A stretch of 64,000 nucleotides of DNA, from contig NZ_QUKD01000002.1 in assembly GCF_003480915.1 (NCBI RefSeq), positions 784,671 through 848,670 of the forward strand, written 5' to 3'. This DNA is from Parabacteroides sp. TM07-1AC (GTDB lineage: Bacteria; Bacteroidota; Bacteroidia; Bacteroidales; Tannerellaceae). The notes under the pieces are model-generated. The model did no database searches, was not told where the DNA came from, and saw only the letters and a list, made by a program, of their open reading frames with translations. The translations under genes and the position numbers were made by a program. This document shows, piece after piece, positions 1 to 8,549 of the stretch. Position 1 is the first letter of the stretch. Every line of letters begins with the position of its first letter.

Positions 1-449
1 GCAGAGACCCACTTCCATACAGAAACTTCACTACCTACTTTCATCGTTGCTGTTGTTGCAATAGAAGGAGCTACAGCCTTATCTGCTCCCCACTTAATTG
101 CATCAGTAGTATTTACAGCTAAAAAATCACCTGTGCCCAAGTTCTGCAATTGATAAGAAAAACCTGCTTCTGCATTTCCGCTAATAACAGCCTTCCACAA
201 AGTTCTTCTTACTTGTTCAGAAGCTGTGTTATCAACAACCACTAATTTTCCATTTGCATCAATAGAGAGAACATTTGCACCGATAGCATCAACAGCCAAC
301 TGGAAATACCCAGTTTTAATAGTTGTCATACCGACAGTAGGAGCTGTCTCATACTTTGCAAAGTCACCTGTCGGTACAATCTGCGCAGTAGCTCCGAAAC
401 TTGTAGCCGCCAAAACGACAGCTACCAGAGTAGAAAACTTTTTGTTCAT
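1..449 (-). CDS. Secreted DUF6383-type surface protein, N-terminal part
   Basis: Only the first 149 codons are inside the window; the gene runs off the left edge. The protein starts MNKKFSTLVAVVLAATSFGA, a Sec signal peptide, and goes on with a soluble region holding paired phrases such as 'TGYFQLAVDAIG' and 'LWKAVISGNAEAGFSYQLQN'. This resembles the N-terminus of the large secreted proteins of Parabacteroides and Tannerella that end in a DUF6383 (T9SS-like) sorting domain. That domain would lie outside the window, so membership is inferred from the N-terminus alone. The probable role is a surface or S-layer-like protein exported through the outer membrane. The start is supported by the signal peptide beginning immediately. 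The 408 bases upstream are non-coding and hold a -7-like element and a perfect palindrome. Confidence 0.6.
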   Translation of the reverse strand, partial: MNKKFSTLVAVVLAATSFGATAQIVPTGDFAKYETAPTVGMTTIKTGYFQLAVDAIGANVLSIDANGKLVVVDNTASEQVRRTLWKAVISGNAEAGFSYQLQNLGTGDFLAVNTTDAIKWGADKAVAPSIATTATMKVGSEVSVWKWVS

Positions 450-550
450 AATCAAAAATTTAATATTAATACTAAGTAATTATAAGTTCTATTCTATATA
501 AAACCGACCTATCTCTGTCAGTTTGTTTGTACGATCGTCAAATACTTCAG

Positions 551-558
551 CAAAAGTA
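551..558 (-). promoter_or_regulatory. Candidate -7 element for the leftward surface-protein gene
   Basis: On the minus strand these bases read TACTTTTG, an exact match to the Bacteroidetes -7 consensus TAnnTTTG, about 100 bases upstream of the ATG at 449. No clear TTTG -33 element sits at the right distance, so the call is tentative. Confidence 0.35.
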
Positions 559-750
559 AGCAATAGTTTTATATCCACAATTATTTCCACAGATTTTTTT
601 TCATTGCCATATCCTTTCTTATCAATTGAATACGATACGATGTACCAAACAGGCTATAAAAATAACAAACCTTGTTTTCCCTTGTATGTACCTACTGTTA
701 TATGAATAATATCTACCCAAAAAGATCAATCTCTTACAGAGAAAAACCTA

Positions 751-776
751 TATTTAATGTACGCGTACATTAAATA
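751..776. repeat. 26-bp perfect palindrome with core GTACGCGTAC
   Basis: Both halves of the 26 bases are exact reverse complements, centred between 763 and 764. AT-rich arms (TTTAAT) flank the core GTACGCGTAC. It lies in the non-coding stretch 450-857, about 300 bases upstream of the surface-protein start at 449 and about 80 bases beyond the end of the glycosyltransferase gene. It is not followed by a T run, so it looks more like a protein-binding site than a terminator. The same 10-base core recurs at 35137-35146, upstream of another surface-protein gene. Nothing else was recognised in 450-857. Confidence 0.6.
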
Positions 777-857
777 AATCCTACAAAACCAATCTTATAC
801 AGTATGAACCCACCTTTATTGCCACATTCATCTACCATAACACGCTTAAATACACAC

Positions 858-2000
858 TTACATTAATGTCTTCGCCACCCGATACACCCAGTGCATAGAC
901 AAACGATGCCAGGCAGAAGACGGCATCTCCTCCATCAGCAAATCTTCGCGGAACTCACGTAAGATCAGCCAGTCCGCCTGCTGTACCCAATGGCGGACTG
1001 GCTGATGACTTTCTGACAAATGCAGCAAAGCATCCAGATCAAAACGGTCAGCTACCGCACCGGCTCCGGACAAAGATGCATCATAGGCATTACACGCCTG
1101 CTCGATATGAGTCGGTACCATCAGAACAGGTTTCTCCAGGTACATCGCCTCGCAGACAGATTCAAAACCCGCAGTCGTGGCATACGCTTTCGCATTTGCC
1201 ATATATTTAACAAAACGGATATCATTCAGCTGATGAAAAGAAAGCGTACTGTCTACCCGGGTAGTCTCACCTGCCCCTTTCTTATCCCAGAAAAAATGCA
1301 TCGATACTTCCGGATGAGCGACATGCCACTCCTTTACCTCCTCACTGAATCCGCTGTTCAATAAATAACCATGCAGATAATTTCCTTTACGGGGAGTTTT
1401 GTTTATCACTTCCTTACGCAACAACGGAGGAACGACGACCATCTTGTCGGCAGGCACTTCGCGCATCTTCCGGAAAGACAAAGCCAGCTTCTTCGTGGCA
1501 CCGATAGCCGTCACACGCGTGAAGAATTTTAATAAAGACAAAGAAACCGTATTCAACTTCGGGAAAGAGAAGTCCGGATGCAGGAACAGATATTGATGAG
1601 CAATACAAACCATCATCGCTTTCGGACGGCAGAACAAATAAGTCAATCCCGTCAGCAACTCATAAAAGTTGACGACCACGTCTGCCCCTGTCTCTTTTAT
1701 CATACGGTCAATATAACGGATACTGCCCATATAGGTATACAGTCGCAACACATTATAACCTACACTTTTCAGCAAATTAACCTGCTTATTCTTTGCCGTA
1801 GGCAGGAAGTTCGGACTTTCAAACGGATAAACCGGTGCAGCGATCTTCTCCGTAAAAAAATCGGGGATGCTGCGGGCAGGACTTTTCCCGACAAGCACAC
1901 CGACCACCTGGTGACCTTCGTCCTCCAGCTTCTGACGGAGAGACAAAGCCTGTGTCAGATGCCCTCTGCCCTCCCCTTGTATGATAAACAGCATTTTCAT
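858..2000 (-). CDS. MurG/GT1-like glycosyltransferase
   Basis: A 380-residue cytosolic or membrane-associated glycosyltransferase. It opens with MLFIIQGEGRGHLTQAL, the glycine-rich, His-containing N-terminal strand-loop typical of GT-B enzymes acting on lipid or nucleotide-sugar substrates. Near residues 285-330 it has 'TTAGFESVCEAMYLEKPVLM' and an 'HIEQACNA' segment, which match the donor-binding C-terminal half of GT28/GT1 enzymes (the E in EQ..NA normally contacts the sugar). Donor and acceptor cannot be read from sequence. Its start overlaps the end of the upstream LpxH-like gene by four bases (ATGA), so the two are translationally coupled and probably act on the same glycolipid or surface glycan pathway. 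Confidence 0.8.
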   Translation of the reverse strand: MKMLFIIQGEGRGHLTQALSLRQKLEDEGHQVVGVLVGKSPARSIPDFFTEKIAAPVYPFESPNFLPTAKNKQVNLLKSVGYNVLRLYTYMGSIRYIDRMIKETGADVVVNFYELLTGLTYLFCRPKAMMVCIAHQYLFLHPDFSFPKLNTVSLSLLKFFTRVTAIGATKKLALSFRKMREVPADKMVVVPPLLRKEVINKTPRKGNYLHGYLLNSGFSEEVKEWHVAHPEVSMHFFWDKKGAGETTRVDSTLSFHQLNDIRFVKYMANAKAYATTAGFESVCEAMYLEKPVLMVPTHIEQACNAYDASLSGAGAVADRFDLDALLHLSESHQPVRHWVQQADWLILREFREDLLMEEMPSSAWHRLSMHWVYRVAKTLM

Positions 2001-2800
2001 ATCACTTCAGCATATAATAAAGGTTTCCGGACAGTCTCTTCGTCCGTATCGTAGTCTGCCTTATTGTAAGTAACAATATTCCACTCACCTTGTTCATCCT
2101 CCACCAGGGCAGTCATACTTTCCACCCAATCGCCGGAGTTCAGGTAATGGACATTGTCATACCAGACATTGGCGGCCTGATGGATATGTCCGCAGATAAT
2201 TCCGTCCAGATGCTTGATCTGGGCCAGTTTGACCAGCTCCTTTTCAAAATCGGAGATATAGGAAACGGCACTCTTCACCCGGTGCTTCACATGCTGTGAA
2301 AGGGAGAAGTAAGGTTTTCCGTGCTTCTCACGGTTCTTGTTATAAATTTTATTCAGCCACAACAAGAAAGTATACCCGATATCGCCTAGCATCGCCAGCC
2401 AACGCATATGGGTGGTTATCGTGTCAAAAATGTCACCATGAGTCACCAGGTAACGTTTCCCGTGACTGTTCAACAGATAGTCTTTTACAATAGAAATGTT
2501 AGAGAACCGGAACGGCACCAAAGCATCCAGGAAGTCATCGTGGTTGCCGCGTACATAAACAATCTGCGTCCCTTTCTTCTCCATCATCTTCATCAGTACT
2601 TTGAAGAAATCGGTCTGCGCCTGTTTCCAACGCTTACCGGACTTCTGCAGTTGCCAGCCATCGATGATGTCGCCGTTCAGTATCAGGCGGTCGCAGTCGA
2701 TATGTTTAAGGAAATTGGTTACTTCTTTTGTCCTGGAGTGTTCAGAACCCAGGTGAATGTCAGAAAGCACAACAGTCGGATAATATTTTCTTAGTTTCAT
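1997..2800 (-). CDS. LpxH-like metallophosphoesterase
   Basis: A 267-residue calcineurin-like phosphoesterase of the UDP-2,3-diacylglucosamine diphosphatase type. The binuclear metal motifs are all present in order: SDIHLGS, NGDIIDGW, RGNHDD, THGD and GHIHQA. In the classical lipid A pathway this fold cleaves UDP-diacylglucosamine to lipid X. Bacteroidetes often carry several paralogues, so the exact substrate is open. The start at 2800 (MKLRKYYPTVVLSDIH) was chosen over an in-frame codon 57 bases further upstream. The longer version adds a non-conserved N-terminus, and the metal motif normally begins about ten residues in. The gene overlaps the downstream glycosyltransferase, which suggests a shared lipid or glycan task. 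Confidence 0.82.
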   Translation of the reverse strand: MKLRKYYPTVVLSDIHLGSEHSRTKEVTNFLKHIDCDRLILNGDIIDGWQLQKSGKRWKQAQTDFFKVLMKMMEKKGTQIVYVRGNHDDFLDALVPFRFSNISIVKDYLLNSHGKRYLVTHGDIFDTITTHMRWLAMLGDIGYTFLLWLNKIYNKNREKHGKPYFSLSQHVKHRVKSAVSYISDFEKELVKLAQIKHLDGIICGHIHQAANVWYDNVHYLNSGDWVESMTALVEDEQGEWNIVTYNKADYDTDEETVRKPLLYAEVI

Positions 2801-2873
2801 ACGTAAGATATTTACACTATACAAAGGAACAGAACCACTGTTACAGTGTTGCAACAACCGTATGAAGATGATA

Positions 2874-2908
2874 TAAAAAAGGCAGCCGCTTGAAACAAGG
2901 GCTGCCTT
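2874..2908 (-). terminator. Intrinsic terminator after the EF-G-like gene
   Basis: A perfect 9-bp stem, AAGGCAGCC (2879-2887) and GGCTGCCTT (2900-2908), with a 12-base loop. On the minus strand it is followed by a run of T. It lies between the end of the EF-G-like gene and the LpxH-like start. Confidence 0.8.
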
Positions 2909-2930
2909 ATGTTTAAAGGATAATTTTCTA

Positions 2931-5087
2931 TTAATCTTCTGTTTGTGTCGCTTCGTATGCTTTCAGCAACTTGTCCTGTACATCTGACGGAACAAGTTCG
3001 TAAGAGGCAAACTTCATCGTGAATGAAGCACGACCACCCGTGATGGAGCTCAAAGAAGTAGAATAGTTGGACATTTCCTTCAAAGGAACTTTTGCCAACA
3101 ACTTTTCAAAACCTTTTTCACTGTTCATACCCATGATGATGGCACGACGACCTTGTAAGTCACTCATCACATCACCCAGATAATCACCCGGAACGGATAC
3201 TTCTACGTCATAAACTGGTTCAAGAATCTTAGGGCCTGCTTCTTTAAAGGCAGTACTGAAGGCATTACGACCGGCCAGCATGAAAGAAATTTCATTACTG
3301 TCTACCGGGTGCATCTTGCCATCATAAACAATGATGCGCACGTCACGGGCGTACGAACCGGTCAACGGTCCCTGTTCCATACGTGCCATAATACCTTTCA
3401 GAATAGCCGGCAAGAAACGTGCATCGATGGCTCCACCAACGATACTGTTTACAAACACCAGCTTACCACCCCAGTCCAAATCAATAGTTTGCGTATCACG
3501 TACGCTAATTTTATATTCCTGTCCGCCGAAACGATACATATCCGGAGCCGGCATACCTTCGTAATAAGGTTCTACAATCAGGTGAACTTCACCGAACTGG
3601 CCTGCACCACCCGACTGTTTCTTATGGCGATAGTCTGCACGTGAAGCCTTTGTTATTGTTTCACGATACGGAATCTTCGGTTCAAGATATTCGATCGGCA
3701 GTTTATCATTATTTTCAATTCTCCATTTCAACGTACGCAGGTGGAACTCTCCCTGTCCGGAAACGATTGTCTGTTTCAGTTCTTTCGATTGTTCGATTAC
3801 CCATGTCGGATCTTCCTCACGCATACGGTTCAGGATTTCCATCATCTTTTCTGCATCCGATTCATTGACCGGTTTAACAGCACGGCGATATTTAGGATCC
3901 GGATATTTGATAAAGTCGAATTTATAATCGCATCCCTTGCCGTTCAATGTATTACCACGACGTACGTCTTTCAGCTTAACAGTTGCACCGATATCACCGG
4001 CAACCATCTCAGTCACAGCATTACGTGTCTGGCCGGCAACAGAGAATAACTGTGCGATACGTTCTTTCGACCCCCGGTCTGCATTCAGCAAATCGTCTCC
4101 TTCTTTTACTTTTCCTGATATCACTTTAAAATAGGAAACCTGACCGATATGCGGTTCTATCGTTGTCTTGAAGAAGAACAGACTGGTCGGACCGTCGGCA
4201 ACCGGAGTCACTTCTACGCCTTCAGTAGTCACCGGACGCGGCATCTTATCGGTACAAGGCACCACGTTACCCAGGAATTCCAATGTACGGCGAACGCACA
4301 TATCACGTCCTGCACAAACACAGAATACAGGGAACATACTGCGGGTCACCAGACCTGCACGGATACCTGCACGCATATCGTCTTCGCTTAACGTACCTTC
4401 TTCGAAGAATTTCTCCATCAGCATATCGTCATTTTCTGCCGCTGCCTCAACGAGCGCTTTATGAAGTTCCATTGCTTTGTCCATTTCTTCTTCCGGAACT
4501 TCCAGCACATCAGGCACACCGCCTTCGGGTTTCCAACGGTACATCTTCATCTTCAATACGTCGACAACGGCGTTGAAAGAAGTTCCCGTACTGATCGGAT
4601 ATTGGATAGGAACAATCTTGCTACCGAACTGGTCTCTCAACTGGGCAATTGTTCCGTCGTAGTCCGCCTTATCGTTATCTAATTGATTGACAACGAAAAT
4701 AACGGGTTTATGAAATTGTTCTGTATACCGGAACTGGTTCAATGTTCCCACTTCCACACCATACTGGGCATTCAATACCATCAGTGCCGTATCGGTCACG
4801 TTCAAAGCTGAAACAGCTCCACCGATAAAGTCATCCGAACCCGGACAATCGATGAAATTCAACTTCCTATCCTGCCATTCAACACTGAAAACGGTTGAGA
4901 ACACTGAGTAGCCATACTCCTTCTCAACCGGGAAATAGTCGCTCACCGTATTCCCTGCGTCTACAGAGCCGCGACGTTTTATAACTCCACCCTCGTAAAG
5001 CATCGCTTCAGCGAGAGTGGTTTTCCCAGAGCCCGAACTTCCCAAGATAGAGATGTTCTTAATTTCGTTTGTTTGGTATACTTTCAT
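2931..5087 (-). CDS. fusA2: EF-G paralogue (EF-G2 type) with altered GTPase motifs
   Basis: A 718-residue translation factor with the full EF-G layout: G domain, domain II, then domains III-V, where 'GGAGQFGEV' and 'GPLTGSYARDVRI' are typical of domain IV. The nucleotide motifs are divergent. G1 reads GSSGSGKT (residues 16-23). The switch I RGIT becomes YGYS. The G3 DTPGH becomes DCPGS, so the catalytic His is a Ser. G4 is NQLD. In Bacteroides thetaiotaomicron an EF-G2 paralogue is reported to support translation without GTP hydrolysis and to be needed for gut colonisation; the lost His here is consistent with that class. The start at 5087 (MKVYQTNEIK) is preferred over one 36 bases upstream because the upstream residues lack family character. 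It is monocistronic, bounded by a terminator. Confidence 0.88.
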   Translation of the reverse strand: MKVYQTNEIKNISILGSSGSGKTTLAEAMLYEGGVIKRRGSVDAGNTVSDYFPVEKEYGYSVFSTVFSVEWQDRKLNFIDCPGSDDFIGGAVSALNVTDTALMVLNAQYGVEVGTLNQFRYTEQFHKPVIFVVNQLDNDKADYDGTIAQLRDQFGSKIVPIQYPISTGTSFNAVVDVLKMKMYRWKPEGGVPDVLEVPEEEMDKAMELHKALVEAAAENDDMLMEKFFEEGTLSEDDMRAGIRAGLVTRSMFPVFCVCAGRDMCVRRTLEFLGNVVPCTDKMPRPVTTEGVEVTPVADGPTSLFFFKTTIEPHIGQVSYFKVISGKVKEGDDLLNADRGSKERIAQLFSVAGQTRNAVTEMVAGDIGATVKLKDVRRGNTLNGKGCDYKFDFIKYPDPKYRRAVKPVNESDAEKMMEILNRMREEDPTWVIEQSKELKQTIVSGQGEFHLRTLKWRIENNDKLPIEYLEPKIPYRETITKASRADYRHKKQSGGAGQFGEVHLIVEPYYEGMPAPDMYRFGGQEYKISVRDTQTIDLDWGGKLVFVNSIVGGAIDARFLPAILKGIMARMEQGPLTGSYARDVRIIVYDGKMHPVDSNEISFMLAGRNAFSTAFKEAGPKILEPVYDVEVSVPGDYLGDVMSDLQGRRAIIMGMNSEKGFEKLLAKVPLKEMSNYSTSLSSITGGRASFTMKFASYELVPSDVQDKLLKAYEATQTED

Positions 5088-5216
5088 GATATCAGGTATT
5101 TTGAGTTTAACAATAAATATCATTACGTGAATTGCTCACGAGGCCGCAAATTAGAGAATGTACAGGAAAAAAGCAATTATCGCCCCGTGTTTGAGAACTA
5201 TGTTATGCAGCAGGCC

Positions 5217-5245
5217 TTGTATTTACTGAATATTTTGTACATTTG
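5217..5245 (+). promoter_or_regulatory. Promoter for the Wzi-like gene
   Basis: TTG at 5217-5219, an 18-base spacer, then TACATTTG at 5238-5245, which matches the -7 consensus TAnnTTTG. The start codon follows 45 bases downstream at 5290. It sits in the divergent spacer with the EF-G-like gene, for which no equally good element was seen. Confidence 0.65.
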
Positions 5246-5289
5246 TCGTTATTAACTTTCTTGCGAAAGTTCGCATTTACTTATATTTC

Positions 5290-6780
5290 ATGATTCACAA
5301 ATTACGAACTGTATTACTGGCTATCTGCTGTCACACTACATTATTATATGGACAAACAACAGACCCGTCTCTTACCTATCATGTAGAAACTGGTGCTACT
5401 GCCGGAGGAGGTAATTATGCCCCGCTTTGGTTTACTGCCAACAGGAACGGTCTGTCCAGTATCGAGCCGAACAGCATCTATCTGAAAACCGGGCTTACCT
5501 TCTCCAAAAAGTTGAACCATCACTGGGATATACGGACTGGTCTCGATTTGGCTACAGCGGCAAACAATACTTCCGCTTTTATCATTCAACAGGCCTATGC
5601 GGACATATCCTGGCAATGTCTGACAATGAGTATCGGCAGCAAAGAACGCGATCCTTTCGGGAAAAATCCGCAACTAAGCAGCGGCGGAATGGTAGAGGGA
5701 AATAATACCCGCCCCGTCCCCCAGGTAAGAGTGGGGATCGAGGAGTTCACCAATATTCCTTTTACCAATGCCTGGTTGAAGGTGAAAGGGCACATCGCTT
5801 ACGGACGTTTTACCGACGACCGCTGGCAACGTGATTATGTCGCCGTCAACAAGCAATATATAGAAGATGTATTGTATCATAGCAAGTCCCTCTTATTCCG
5901 TATCGGCAAAAAGGAGAAGTTTCCTTTGGAGCTCGACTTCGGAATGATCATGGCGGCACAGTTCGGCGGCACAGTCTACGAGAATGATGCCAACCATCAG
6001 AAAAGACAAATATATACAATGCCTGTCGGGGTCAAAGATTTCTTCGATGTACTTATTCCCGGGAAGGGGGGTGATGATACTCCCATGGGGGAACAGGTCA
6101 ATATCCTAGGCAATCATGTGGGCAGCTGGAACATTGCATTAAACTACTACCTGAACGACTGGAAATTCAGGGGATATTATGAACATTTCTTCGACGACCA
6201 CTCCCAAATGTTCTTTGAGTACGGACGATGGAAAGACGGACATATCGGCTTGGAAGTGATCTTCCCGCACAACCGCTGGATCAGCACCTTTGTATGGGAA
6301 GGACTGGCAACCAAAGACCAAACCGGGCCAATGCTTTACGACGGTTTTGCCGGTCATTTCGACGAATACCAAATCAGTGCCAAAGACAATTATTATAATA
6401 ACTACTATTATCAAAGCTGGCAACATTGGGGTATGGGAATGGGGAATCCTCTTTTACCCGGACCTATCTATAATGAAGATAAAAGTCTATTGCTCAGAAG
6501 CAACCGTGTATTATCACAACACATCGGATTCAGTGGAAATCCGTCAAAAGAAATAAGCTATCGCGTGCTGATGAGCTATTCCAGACATTGGGGAACGTAC
6601 GATAATCCGTTGGATGAAGTTTGCAAACAGTTCAACTCGCTGTATGAAGTCACATACAGTCCGCGGAAGTTACGGGGATGGTCTGTCTCTGCAGCCCTTG
6701 GACTCGACCACGGAACTTATTTAGGAAATAACACCGGCGGCATGCTAACAATCAAAAAAGAGGGAATCATCCTGAAATAA
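5290..6780 (+). CDS. Capsule assembly Wzi-family outer-membrane protein
   Basis: A 496-residue protein with a signal peptide ending near TLLYGQ. It has the hallmarks of the Wzi family: 'GNYAPLWFTANRNGLSS' near the mature N-terminus, 'IGSKERDPFG' and many alternating amphipathic strands with aromatic ends. That indicates an outer-membrane beta-barrel. In enteric bacteria Wzi tethers group 1 capsule to the surface. Bacteroidetes carry many Wzi-like proteins, so the ligand here may be capsule or another surface glycan. No capsule biosynthesis genes are in the window. A lipoprotein gene follows after five bases, so the two form an operon from the promoter at 5217. Confidence 0.82.
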   Translation: MIHKLRTVLLAICCHTTLLYGQTTDPSLTYHVETGATAGGGNYAPLWFTANRNGLSSIEPNSIYLKTGLTFSKKLNHHWDIRTGLDLATAANNTSAFIIQQAYADISWQCLTMSIGSKERDPFGKNPQLSSGGMVEGNNTRPVPQVRVGIEEFTNIPFTNAWLKVKGHIAYGRFTDDRWQRDYVAVNKQYIEDVLYHSKSLLFRIGKKEKFPLELDFGMIMAAQFGGTVYENDANHQKRQIYTMPVGVKDFFDVLIPGKGGDDTPMGEQVNILGNHVGSWNIALNYYLNDWKFRGYYEHFFDDHSQMFFEYGRWKDGHIGLEVIFPHNRWISTFVWEGLATKDQTGPMLYDGFAGHFDEYQISAKDNYYNNYYYQSWQHWGMGMGNPLLPGPIYNEDKSLLLRSNRVLSQHIGFSGNPSKEISYRVLMSYSRHWGTYDNPLDEVCKQFNSLYEVTYSPRKLRGWSVSAALGLDHGTYLGNNTGGMLTIKKEGIILK

Positions 6781-6785
6781 AATAT

Positions 6786-7229
6786 ATGAAACCGACAATG
6801 ATAAAGAATCTGAATATATTTATCGTACTTCTTTTCCTTACCGTCTTTTCAAGCGGCTGCGAGAAGGCACCGATAAACGGCAATGCTGACGGACAATGGC
6901 AGTTGATGCATTTCGAAACGACGGACGGAACCATTCACCCGTGCGAACGTATATATTATGCCATACAATTACAGTTGGTAGAAATCAGAGATAAAAGTGA
7001 GAACAAATACGGTACTTTCGTCGGCCGTTTCAATTACGACCAGGAGGCCGAAAAGATTACAGTAAAAGAGTTTAGTGTTCCCTACAATACAAACACATTG
7101 GCCACTCGCGAGCAGCTCCTGCCTTTCGGCATGGACAGTACGGAAACAGTATTCGACGTAATCAAAGCAGACGGTAAATCCTTAATTCTCCGGTCGGACT
7201 ATGCAACGTTAACATTCCGGAGTTTTTGA
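6786..7229 (+). CDS. Small lipocalin-like lipoprotein
   Basis: A 147-residue lipoprotein: hydrophobic leader followed by the lipobox VFSSGC at about residues 20-25. The mature part contains 'GQWQLMHFETTDG', 'YYAIQLQLVEI' and alternating strands ending in 'DYATLTFRSF'. This looks like the lipocalin-like beta-barrel lipoproteins common in Bacteroidales (DUF4847-like). No ligand can be assigned. It begins five bases after the Wzi-like gene and overlaps the hemW promoter at its 3' end. Confidence 0.65.
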   Translation: MKPTMIKNLNIFIVLLFLTVFSSGCEKAPINGNADGQWQLMHFETTDGTIHPCERIYYAIQLQLVEIRDKSENKYGTFVGRFNYDQEAEKITVKEFSVPYNTNTLATREQLLPFGMDSTETVFDVIKADGKSLILRSDYATLTFRSF

Positions 7230-7254
7230 TAAGTAGCTTTTTTACCTACATTTG
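7225..7254 (+). promoter_or_regulatory. hemW promoter overlapping the preceding stop codon
   Basis: TTTG at 7225-7228, an 18-base spacer, then TACATTTG at 7247-7254: a near-ideal Bacteroidetes promoter. Its -33 element overlaps the last codon and stop of the lipoprotein gene. The start codon lies 28 bases downstream. Confidence 0.75.
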
Positions 7255-7281
7255 TTATCGAAATAACTAAATCAGTCCGAT

Positions 7282-8409
7282 ATGGCAGGTCTTTATATAC
7301 ACGTTCCGTTCTGTGCCAAACGATGTTTGTATTGCGATTTCTTTTCCAACACGGAAATGAAATACAAGAAACCGTATGTGACTGCCCTTATCCGTGAACT
7401 GGAAATAAGAAAGGATTACATCGGCAATGAACCGTTAGAAACGATCTACTTCGGAGGTGGAACTCCCTCCCAACTACAAGCCACTGACTTCGAACGTATA
7501 TTTGATGCCATACAACGCTTATTCGACACATCCGGTTGCAAGGAGGTCACACTCGAAGCCAATCCGGATGATATGACACCCGAGTATGTTACCGGCCTTC
7601 GCAGATTTCCTTTCAATCGTATCAGCATGGGGGTACAAAGTTTCAAGGCGGAAGACCTGCGCTTCCTCAACCGCCGGCACGACCGGGAACAAGCCTTGCG
7701 GGCTGTTGAATTATGCAAAGAAAATGACCTCGCGAATATAAGTATCGACCTGATCTACGGCTTGCCCGGACAGACTTTGAAAGAATGGGAGTCGAACCTC
7801 GATGTGGCCATCCGACTGGATATTCCCCATATCTCCGCTTACCATTTAATATATGAAGAGGGAACCGCCTTATATAAATTAAAGGAAGCCGGAAAGATAT
7901 CTCCTGTCGAAGAAGAGGTCAGCGTATCTCTTTTCACCTCCCTGATCGACCGGCTGACGGCAAACGGCTATCTTCATTACGAAATATCCAACTTCGCACG
8001 TCCCGGAATGATCTCCCGTCATAACAGTTCCTACTGGACCGGGAAGAAATACCTGGGAGCAGGTCCGTCCGCTCACTCCTACAATGGGGAAAGCCGCCAA
8101 TGGAATGTTTCTTCCCTTCCGGCCTATATCCGGGGGATTGAAAGCGGATCACCGGAGGTAGAGGTGGAAGAACTGGATATAAACACCCGTTATAATGATT
8201 TCATTATTACCGGACTTCGCACGATGTGGGGCGTCAATTTAACCGAAATTCAAGGACAGTTCGGAAATGACAAATTAATCTATTGCCAAAAGCAAGCTAC
8301 CCCTTACCTCAAACAAGGACTTCTTATCGAAAAAGACGCAACCCTGACACTCTCCCGCAACGGAATTTTCATATCGGATAGTATAATGAGCGACCTTTTA
8401 TGGGTCTAA
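7282..8409 (+). CDS. hemW: Radical SAM heme chaperone HemW
   Basis: A 375-residue radical SAM protein. The iron-sulfur motif CAKRCLYCDF (CxxxCxxC) lies at residues 11-20. It is followed by 'YFGGGTPSQL', 'EANPDDMT', 'ISMGVQSF', 'SIDLIYGLPGQT' and the C-terminal HemW segment 'HNSSYWTGKKYLGAGPSAHS'. HemW binds heme and hands it to apo-enzymes. The family was long annotated as oxygen-independent coproporphyrinogen oxidase. The extra N-terminal Cys that true HemN has after CxxxCxxC is absent here (CDF rather than CxC), which favours HemW. It has its own promoter at 7225. Confidence 0.88.
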   Translation: MAGLYIHVPFCAKRCLYCDFFSNTEMKYKKPYVTALIRELEIRKDYIGNEPLETIYFGGGTPSQLQATDFERIFDAIQRLFDTSGCKEVTLEANPDDMTPEYVTGLRRFPFNRISMGVQSFKAEDLRFLNRRHDREQALRAVELCKENDLANISIDLIYGLPGQTLKEWESNLDVAIRLDIPHISAYHLIYEEGTALYKLKEAGKISPVEEEVSVSLFTSLIDRLTANGYLHYEISNFARPGMISRHNSSYWTGKKYLGAGPSAHSYNGESRQWNVSSLPAYIRGIESGSPEVEVEELDINTRYNDFIITGLRTMWGVNLTEIQGQFGNDKLIYCQKQATPYLKQGLLIEKDATLTLSRNGIFISDSIMSDLLWV

Positions 8410-8519
8410 AATTAACAAAACAGGCCTCCGAAACAACGAAACAGGGGGTTATTCGTACAAATTCTGCACATTTTCACGATTTTTGAGAAATAAATAGTAC
8501 AACATATTAAACTATTATC

Positions 8520-8527
8520 TATATTTG
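8520..8527 (+). promoter_or_regulatory. Candidate -7 element for the zeta-like operon
   Basis: TATATTTG matches TAnnTTTG and lies only 22 bases before the GTG start at 8550, so the leader would be very short. No good -33 element was found. Nothing else was recognised in 8410-8549. Confidence 0.45.
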
Positions 8528-8549
8528 CCCTGTCAAAAAGCAGCAAATA

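Noticed and set aside
521..651. Inverted repeat (about 525-540 with 632-651) enclosing the -7 element upstream of the first gene, as a second invertible promoter
   Set aside because: The arms match only after two gaps, over about 14 bases, and are not longer than expected by chance in AT-rich DNA.
1020..1364. Plus-strand frames within the glycosyltransferase and phosphoesterase genes (1020-1364, 1578-2054, 2408-2794)
   Set aside because: All are antisense to genes with intact catalytic motifs and show no signal or domain.
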